DNA of 64,000 nucleotides from contig JAGTXO010000011.1 in the NCBI GenBank assembly GCA_019448385.1, positions 648,001 through 712,000 on the forward strand, written 5' to 3'. The notes under the pieces are model-generated. The model saw only the letters and a program-made list of their open reading frames with translations. It was not told the DNA's origin and did not search any database. Positions 56,801-64,000 of the stretch are shown here, piece by piece. Source of the stretch: Diacronema lutheri (Eukaryota > Haptophyta > Pavlovophyceae > Pavlovales > Pavlovaceae). How positions within the stretch are numbered: position 1 is the first letter of the stretch; each line of letters begins with the position of its first letter. The position numbers and the translations under genes are program-made.

Positions 56801-59800
56801 GCATCGCCGACGAGCACGGCGCCCTGTCGGCGACCGCACGCGCTGCCATCGTGTCTGCCATCTTCGCCATCGTCTCTGCCATCTTCGCCATCGGAGCTGC
56901 CATCTTCGCCATCGTGTCTGCCATCTTCGCCATCGGAGCTGCCATCGCTGCCGTCAGCGCTTGGGCCGCTGCGGCTGTGATCGCCCTCGTCGCCACGTCC
57001 CCAGCTGCCCTCAACGCTGCCGGCCGCGCCGCTTTCGCCGCGGACGCCATCCCTCGAGCCGCCGCGCGAACTGTACGAGCTTTCACTGCCGCTGCCGCCC
57101 CTGTCACTCGAGGCCTCGGCGGCCTCGCCAACCTCGGCCGCGGCGGCCTTGAGCGCGCTCTCGCCCAAGAGCTCGGCCAGGAGCGAGAGTGCGCTCGCCG
57201 CCTCGCCCGCCGCCGCGTGCGCCGCCGCGGCCTCGAGAGCGAGCAGCAGCGCGCCGCGCTCGTCGGGCAGACATTCGGCCGCCGCGCTATCCGCCGAGCA
57301 CACCGCGACGGACGCGCCACGCGCGCTGCCGTGGACGCCAGTGCGCTCGCGCGCGCCGCCGCCGTCGCGGTGGGACGCGTCGCGCGCTGGCGCGCCGGCG
57401 CGTCCCGTCGGCGGCACGTTGCCGACGCTCCACGTCGCGGCGGGTGACACGGCGAAGAGCGCGCGCGCGGCCGCGTCCAGGGCGGCGCGCGCGCGCGGCG
57501 CCTGCGCGCCGCCGTCGGCGAGCGCCTGCTCGGCGAGGAGAGCACGCCACAGAGGCACAGAGCGCGGCAGCGCGCGCAGCGCGCACCGGAGCGCGCCCAC
57601 CGCTGGCGACTCGCCGCCGCCGCCGCCGCCGCCGTTGTCCTCCGCCACGCCGCGCGTGCGCGCGTCCGGCGCGCTGTCGCGCCTGGAGAGGGAGGCCGCA
57701 TACGCCAGCCATGCTGTTTCGTCGCCAGCGTCGGCGACGAGCGCGGCGAGGACGGCGGGGTCAAAGGCGCTGCTCGCATCCCGCGCGTGTCCCGTCGGCT
57801 CGCGCGGCGCGCCGCCTCGGCGGTCCGTAGCGGCACGCACTGCCGAAGGCCCGTGCGCCGGCGGTGACCCGGGCTTCTTGCTGAACGGGATGTCGGGCGG
57901 CGCGAGCGTGCGCACGCCCTCCAGCGCGTACACAAATTGGCGCGGCGCGCGACCGGCGGCAGAGGCGAGTGCAGTCGCCGAGTGGAGGGCATGCGCATGT
58001 AGGCGCTGCATAAGCTGCGTGACGCCCGCGGGCAGCGCGGCGCGCAGCTCGGCGCTGCGGTCGGTGGGCAGCGCGGCGAGCGTCGCCGACGCGAGCGCGG
58101 CGAAGGCGAGCTCGTCCGGTCGGAGCAGCATGCCAAGCTCGAGACCCATGGCTGTGCTCGGCGGCGGCGCGCGCGCGCGCGCCGGCGCGCACGTCGTGCC
58201 GCCATCAAGCACCACGCCGTCGAGCCGCGCGCTGGCGGTGACGTCACGCGCACCGGTGACGCCGCCATTGTGCGCCAACGCCTCGGCCGCCTCCGCCACG
58301 CCGAGGCGCTTGCCGCCGCGCGCGTTGGCGCACGTCGCGCGCACGCGCGCCGCGCACGCTTGCAACGTCTCCTCCGCGCCGCGCCCCGATCGCGAGGCGG
58401 CCGCCACCTCGAGGCGCACGCGCAATTGCAGCTCGGCGTACGGCGCGGCCGGCAGCACGTCGCTCGCGCCCGCGGCGAGCGCGAGCGCAGCGTTCTCGAG
58501 GGCCGCGGCCGCCTCGTGCGGCGCGGGTGCCCCGGGGCGCGCGAAGGCGGGAACATAGTCGCGCGCGTGCTGCAGCTTGCAACCAGCGTCGTTACACGTG
58601 CCGAGTAGGTCGAAACGGCAGAGCGGAATCATCGGGTCGAGCGAGTGCGCGCCGTGCGGCCCGCTGAGCGGCGCGGCTGCCGCACCCGCTGGCGTGCGCA
58701 CGAGGCGCGAGCGGCACGCGGGCGCCTCGCCGAGGCCGGGCCTCACGAGCTCGTACGCGCGCGGCACGCTGTAGTAGAGCGGCGACTCGTAGTGTAGCGG
58801 CACGCCCGCAGTGAGCGCCGCGTCAAGCTGCAGCTGCAGCGCGCTCGCGCGCCGCGCCGCCGCTCGCTCGCTGTCGTCCGCGCGCATGTGCGACAGAGGA
58901 GCGCGCGCTGCGCGAGGACGCGTGGAGGACCCGCGCGCGTCCGCATCGGCTGCAAGGACGCTGTCGCTATCGTCGGCTTTGTCGCCGTCAGCAACGCCGT
59001 GCGCCACGTCGTCGCTGTCGCCGTCGCCATCGCTGTCGCCGTCGCCGTCGCTGCCGCCATCGCCCAGAGCCAAGTCGCCGTCGCCGCCGCTCGGCGCCAC
59101 ACCGCCGCCACGCGCGGCCCCGCCCGGGCGCTCGCCCCCACCGCCGCTCGGCTGCGCGCGTGCACCGACGAGCGCGAGCGACGTCGGCGGTATGGGCGCG
59201 CGCCCGCCCGCTGCAAGCAGCAGTTGCTCGACGCCCACCGCCAACTCGACCGACGCCGCGTGCGTGAGTTTCTCGAGCTGCTCGCACGCCTCGGCGCGCG
59301 CCGCGTCGACCGCCCACGCCGACTCGATGTCGCTCGAGTCCGCGAGAGCCCGCGGCGCGCCGCGCGGCTCGCTTGTGGCGGCAACCGTCGCGGCCGCGGC
59401 GGCCACGCCAGCGGGCGCGCCGCCTGCAGGAACGCACAGCGCGCCTGCCGCGGTGGCGGCAACCGTCGCGGCCGCGGCGGCCACGCCAGCGGGCGCGCCG
59501 CCCGCAGGAACGCATTGCACGCCTGCCGCGGTGGTGGCGACGTCCACGGCCGCGTCGGCGTCAGCGGCGGCGGCTGCGTGCGACGGCGGCGGGCCCTCCG
59601 GTGGCGGCGGCCCCGGCGGCGGCAGCGGCAGCAGCGGCAGCGCCGGCGGCGGCACGGGCGGCGGAGACAGCTCCATCGAGTCGAGCAGCTGCGCGGCGGC
59701 CATCTGGTCGACGTGCGTGCGCGCCGCGCGCTCCTTGGCTTGCGAGTCGGCCAGTCGACGCAGTGTGAGGCTGAGGATGCCGCGAAGCTTCCGGGCGAAC

Positions 59801-62800
59801 AGCTCGAGCTTGCGCGTCCGCGCGCGCGCCGACGCGTGCGCTGCCAGCGCGGACTGCAGCGGCGGCTGCGCGTCGCCCGCGCCCGCTTCCGAGGCGGCGG
59901 GCGCGGCCGCGAGCGCAGGCGCGAGCACAGGCGCGAGCGCGTCAGAATTTGAGCAGGCCGGTGCCCGTGTTGCACTCTGCGCCGCGATGCGCGCGAGCTC
60001 CGCCGGTGAGCGCCACACGCGAGATCTGAGAGCAACGGGCGCGGCTCGGCCAGCCGCGAGCTGCAGCATGGCGGCGCCCCTGCTCGTGGCTTCTTGGCCT
60101 GCCCCCCGAGCCGCGGGCTCCCGGCCGGGCGGGCGGGCATTGGCCGTTGCGCACGCCGCGGGCTTAGCCGTTCGGCCGCGGCCGCGCGCGAAGCCCCGAC
60201 CGGCGCCAACCGCGCCGACCGCGCCGACCGCGCCGACCGCGCCGGCCGCGCCGGCCGCGCCGGCCGCGCCGCGTGCGCGCGCGGCCAAGGGCACGCGCTG
60301 CAAGCTCCCGCGCCGCGCCGCTTCAATCTCGAGCTCCATCTGCGTTATCCGCTTGCGCATCGCCTCGCGATCGAGCGAGGCGCGCGCGATGCCTGCCGCG
60401 CGCAGCACTGCGGTCGCGCCACCTGTGCCCGAGCCCGAGCGGCGTGCCAAGGGCGCAAGTGCCGCGCCAAGGGGCGGAGTGCACTCAAGCGCAACGCCAG
60501 CTGTCGTGCGCGCCGCCATGGCCGCCGCCAATGCCAAAGTGTCGCCACCGCCCGCGTCCCCGCACTCAACGCCGCCGGCCGCGTCCCCGCACTCAACGCC
60601 GCCGCCCGCGCCGCCGCCCGCGCCGCCGCCGCACTCAACGCCGCCGCCCGCGCCGCCGCCCGCGCCGCCGCCGCACTCAGCTGCGCTGTCCGCGTCGTCC
60701 TCGCCGGCGAGCAGCGCGCGCGCGCCTGCGAAGAGCGCGTCAGCCTCAGCCTCGTCGGCAGCAAGCTCGGCTTCGTCAACCTCGCAATCCTCCTCCCCTG
60801 CTCCCCACCCACTGACGGCGGGCTCGAAGACGCTCGCCGCGGGCTTGGCGGCGCGCGCGAGAAGGTCGCGCGCAGCCGGTGCGCCGCCCGTCGCGTCTGC
60901 GACCTCTGTCGCGCCTGCGCCCCCCGTCGCGCCTGCCAGCGCTGCATCTGAAGGCACGCTCTGCTCGTGCGCGGATGCGTCCGCGCGCCGCGCGCCGAGG
61001 CCGCTGGCTGCAGGGCCGTCTGCGAGCGGCCGCTTCGTCCGGGGCACTTCCTCCTCGGCGTCCTCGCACGTGCGCGGCACAGCTTCGCCACCGTCTCCGT
61101 CGCCCTGCTTACCGCGCGCCGCGCCGTCGGCCGGGCGCACGCGCGGGGGACCCGCCGCGCCCAATTTCAATATCGAGCGGAGGAGGCGAATGCGACGAGC
61201 GTGCTCGTCCGCGAGCATGCGGCCGCCATCCGACGAGAACAAGCTTCTCCTGTCCCTTCCCCTGTCCGAGCCGCCGTCCAAGCCGCTGCTGGGGCCGCTC
61301 GGTGGGTCTGGGCGCACCTTCGCGTCGCACTCCGAGCCTGTGTCGGACGCAATGTCGGACACGCCGTCGGAACCGCCGTCGGAACCGCTGTCGGTGCCGC
61401 TTTCGGACGCGGCGCCCGCGCCCGACGCCCAGCCAGTGTCCGCGTCCGTGAGCTCAATCACGAGGTAAGGACTCCACGACGCGGCGGCAAACGGCCGGAG
61501 CGGCGCGCCCGAGTCGTCGATTTCCGACGCCACGCGCTCGTGCGCGTGCTGCTGCGCGCGCTGCCGCTCGCGTTGCACCACAAGCCGGCGCGCGCCAGCC
61601 GGCAGCTGCGCCGGCAGCAGCGGCGGAGGCGCGCTCCACCGCGGCCTGCGAACGACTGCGCGCGCATCAGACTGGGCGTCTTCCGTAGAGCTCAGCTCGC
61701 ACGCGCTCGAACACGCGCAGGCGCACGCGCCGGACTTCGTCTCGAGTCCGGAAGCGGCTGGCGCGCTGGGCACAGGCAGCGCGACAGTCGGATCGGCACT
61801 CGGCGCGGCATAGGGCAGCTGCGACTGCGCTCCAGGGCGCAGCTGCATGAGCACGCGCATGGGTTGCGAGCCGGCGCGCCGCCCAGTGACAGCCGCGCCT
61901 GCGCCCGTGCGCTTCACGCCCGCCATTGCTGAGGCGGCCATTGCTGAGGCGCATGGCTGCCCAGACCCAGCGTCAGGCGCGCTCACGCTGGCCTCGTCGA
62001 CAGGTACGGCCGCCGCCGGGCGCGGCCGCTTTGCTGCGCTCGCGCTGCCCGTAACGGGTGCATCGGCCGGCATGCGCTGCGCCGTAAGGACGTGCTCGTC
62101 CGTTACGTCCGTTACGTCCGAGTCGGCGGTGCGCTTGGCGCCTGAGCACGCTCGGCGCAAAGCCTCGCAGAGCGGCGCTTGCTCGCGCTGCTCAACTGGC
62201 CGCGCCGTCGCCTCGCCGCGCGCTGGATCGATGGCGGAATGCGGGCGCGCAATTGGCGCCGCCGGTGGCTGCGCGCATGGCGCGGACGCGGGCGCGCTTG
62301 CCGCCGCCTCGCGCGCCGCCGCCGCCTCGCGCGCCGCTGCCGCCTCGCGCGCCGCCGCCGCCTCGCGCGCCGCCGCCGCCTCGCGCGCCGCCGCCGCCTC
62401 GCGCGCCGCCGCCGCCGCCGCCTCGCGCGCCGCCGCCACCGCCGCCTCGCGCACCGTCGCCGCCTCGTCGTCAGACACGAGCTCGCCCTCCTCAATTTCA
62501 CTTTCCGAGCTGCCCGTGCCGCCCATCCCGATCTCGCTGGCGCGCGACATGCCCGGATGTGCGACGCTGTGCGCGCCTGTAGCAGCCGCTCCGCCGCGGC
62601 CAGCCCGGCCGTCCGTGGCGAGAGAAATGGCTGCCGTGAGGAAAGCGCCATCGCATCGCTGCGCGCGCGGCGCCGAGCATTGCTGCGCCCAGCCCGACAC
62701 ACGAGCGGGCGCGCCGAAACGCATGGCGGTCTCGGGCGATGGAGGCGCAGACGGCCACACAGGCGACGTGGCCTCCGCGTCGCGACCAGGCCAACCGGCG

Positions 62801-63203
62801 CGGCGGGCCGCGGCGCGCACGTCGACGCTTAGATGCGCCGCGTGGCTCGCCCCGTCCGGGCGAGCCTGCCGCCCGGACGGCTCCACGCGCGCTGTGCTGC
62901 GGCCGTCCGGGCGACCCTGCCAATCGCTCTTCTGCGCGCGCGAGCCAGCTGCGGTCGGCTCCGCGCGCGCTGCGCGGGCGGCCGCCACCGCCGCCTGCGG
63001 CGCGGCCGCGCGCTGCGTGGCACAGTGCCACGCCAAGGCCTGCTGCGCCGCTGCGTGCTGTGCTGCGGCGTGCACTTCGGCCGCCTGCTGCGCGGCCGCC
63101 TGCTGCGCGGCCTGCATCGCCGCCTGCTGCTCAGCCTGCAACTGCCGCGCGTGCGCATGCGCCTGCTGCTGCGCATGGGCCTGCAACTGAGCCTGCAACT
63201 GGG

Positions 63204-63244
<41 letters not shown>

Positions 63245-63969
63245 GCATTGTGCGCCCACGCGGCCTGCGACGCGAGCGCGCCGAGCTGTGCGGGCGCCTG
63301 GCCGCTGTCACCGCCGCCACAAGCCAGCATGTACGGCGCGGCTGCCTGCGTGACAAAGTAGCATGGCGTCGCGGGTGGCGCGCTCGAGCGCTGCTGCGCA
63401 GGCGAGGCGGCGGGCGGAGGCGCGCAAGACTGCGCGCGCGGCCACGCGGCCGGAAGGTGAACTTGCTGCTCGAGGCCAGCGGGCTGGGCGCATGACCCAG
63501 GCGGCGCGTGCTGCTGCGCGTGCGCGTGCAGCAGCGGGGCTCGAAGCTGCGGAGCATGCGCCGGCTGCGCGTCCTGCGCTGCAGCGACCGCCGCGCTGTA
63601 TCCACCCGCGTGGCCGTCAAACATCGCGTGCCCCTGCCCGAAGCGCTGTGCGTGCGAGCCGATGGAGAACGGGTGCGCCGGGTAGGGCAACGCTGCGCAT
63701 GGAATGGGCGGTGGTATCGCGAAGGCGGCGCTGGTCGCAAGCGGCGCGGCAAGTGGCGGCGCGCCCGTCCAGCCCGCGCCGGCCGGCACGCCGGCCCATC
63801 GCCCGGCGACGGCCTGCGCATGCGGTTCGGCGGGCGTGTGAACGCTCGGCGGCTTGGGCGGCGCGTGCGGCAAGGTAGCAGGACAGGCTGCAGCGGACGC
63901 CCACCAACCCGGTTGGCCCTCGCGCGGCGGCTGCCCAGGCCCCTGGTCCGCGGAAGATGGCGTGAACAT
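53851..63969 (-). CDS. ZFC3H1: ZFC3H1-like giant RNA-decay adaptor, intronless, possibly incomplete at the N-terminus
   Basis: 3,372 codons from the ATG at 63969; the frame is open to the right edge, so the true start may lie outside. The key match is DPMIPLCRFDLLGTCNDAGC followed by KLQHARDY (about residues 1775-1805), the Cys-His finger found in ZFC3H1/Red1-like proteins. Before it come a polyglutamine run, Ala/Glu repeats, acidic stretches and a helical segment (KLELFARKLRGILSLTLRR). After it, residues about 2050-3370 contain many alanine-rich helix pairs with spaced Trp and Leu (WLAYAASLSRRD, VPLWRALLAEQALAD, LWACLVHAAPYEQL), consistent with the HAT/TPR-like tail of ZFC3H1. In animals ZFC3H1 with MTR4 forms the PAXT link sending polyadenylated nuclear RNA to the exosome. 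Human ZFC3H1 is about 2,000 aa; most extra length here is low-complexity sequence. Confidence 0.65.
56352..56411 (-). repeat. coding segment shared with the 53.4-kb island
   Basis: About 60 bp in the ZFC3H1-like frame (part of PPPSLLPAISAMAPV) with an inverted, roughly 92 percent identical copy at 53413-53473. Directly to its right a 21-bp unit is duplicated (PPTTVGE twice). Confidence 0.75.
56842..56955 (-). repeat. 15/24-bp coding repeat (DGED-type)
   Basis: GCCATCTTCGCCATCG units alternating with GTGTCT/GGAGCT variants, encoding DGEDGRHDGEDGSSDGED in the ZFC3H1-like protein. An acidic disordered linker. Confidence 0.75.
62306..62460 (-). repeat. alanine/arginine/glutamate coding repeat
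   Basis: CGCCTCGCGCGCCGCCGC units encoding AREAAA, about ten copies, in the ZFC3H1-like frame. Predicted to form one long charged helix. Confidence 0.8.
63205..63243 (-). repeat. (CTG)13, polyglutamine tract
   Basis: Thirteen perfect CTG triplets on the plus strand, giving 13 Gln in the ZFC3H1-like protein, inside a wider Gln/Ala/His-rich N-terminal region. Confidence 0.9.
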
Positions 63970-64000
63970 GTCACGCGGCCATGTCCCGTTCGGCCCTTCC

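Noticed and set aside
1-64000. tRNA, rRNA and snRNA genes
   Set aside because: GTTCGA-like B-box matches (for example near 13,871 and 48,640) fall inside coding sequence without a matching A box or cloverleaf arms; nothing supportable was found.

Overview
The window looks like nuclear DNA of a GC-rich, gene-dense unicellular alga with a complex (red-derived) plastid, most likely a haptophyte of the Pavlova/Diacronema type. That placement is an inference. It rests on a plastid-type presequence with an ASA-F cleavage motif, an LC8 dynein light chain, very high GC with G/C-ending codons, short sparse GT-AG introns, and proline-rich cell-surface proteins. Nothing points to bacteria or an organelle. 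Eight introns could be placed from protein homology, and all eight have a GTRCG donor.

Layout, left to right: a cytidine/dCMP deaminase-like gene cut by the left edge; a COQ3-like methyltransferase; a three-exon plastid-targeted protein; a three-exon LC8 dynein light chain that no single long reading frame shows; V-ATPase subunit a (three exons); a decayed mobile-element-like fragment; a giant secreted (SPPP)n protein with a cysteine-rich domain and one membrane span (8.3-14.8 kb); an EF-hand protein; cyclophilin H; a kanadaptin-like FHA protein; a multi-pass membrane protein; cytochrome c peroxidase; a 1,827-residue filamin-repeat protein; a small SAP/STI1 protein; and a type II membrane protein. 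Then comes a 13.5-kb gene (30.9-44.4 kb) for a 4,488-residue protein with a roughly 3,160-residue SPPPSPPPP stalk, a GPS-type autoproteolysis motif and a polycystin-1-like membrane region. It is followed by an ankyrin protein, a site-1-protease-like subtilase, a coiled-coil protein, a DUF866 protein without its zinc cysteines, a BSD/LamG-like protein, a 1.4-kb repeat-rich non-coding island, and an intronless 3,372-residue ZFC3H1-like gene that may continue past the right edge.

Most genes are unrelated housekeeping functions: vacuolar acidification, ubiquinone synthesis, mitochondrial peroxide removal, splicing and RNA decay, ER/Golgi proteolysis, cytoskeleton. They alternate between strands in tight divergent and convergent pairs, with 26-284 bp between start codons. 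The least ordinary parts are the two giant proline-rich surface proteins, above all the GPS/polycystin-like one, whose stalk is a 27-bp coding minisatellite with recent in-register duplications, and the mosaic island at 52.4-53.85 kb, which shares segments with two coding regions of this same window.
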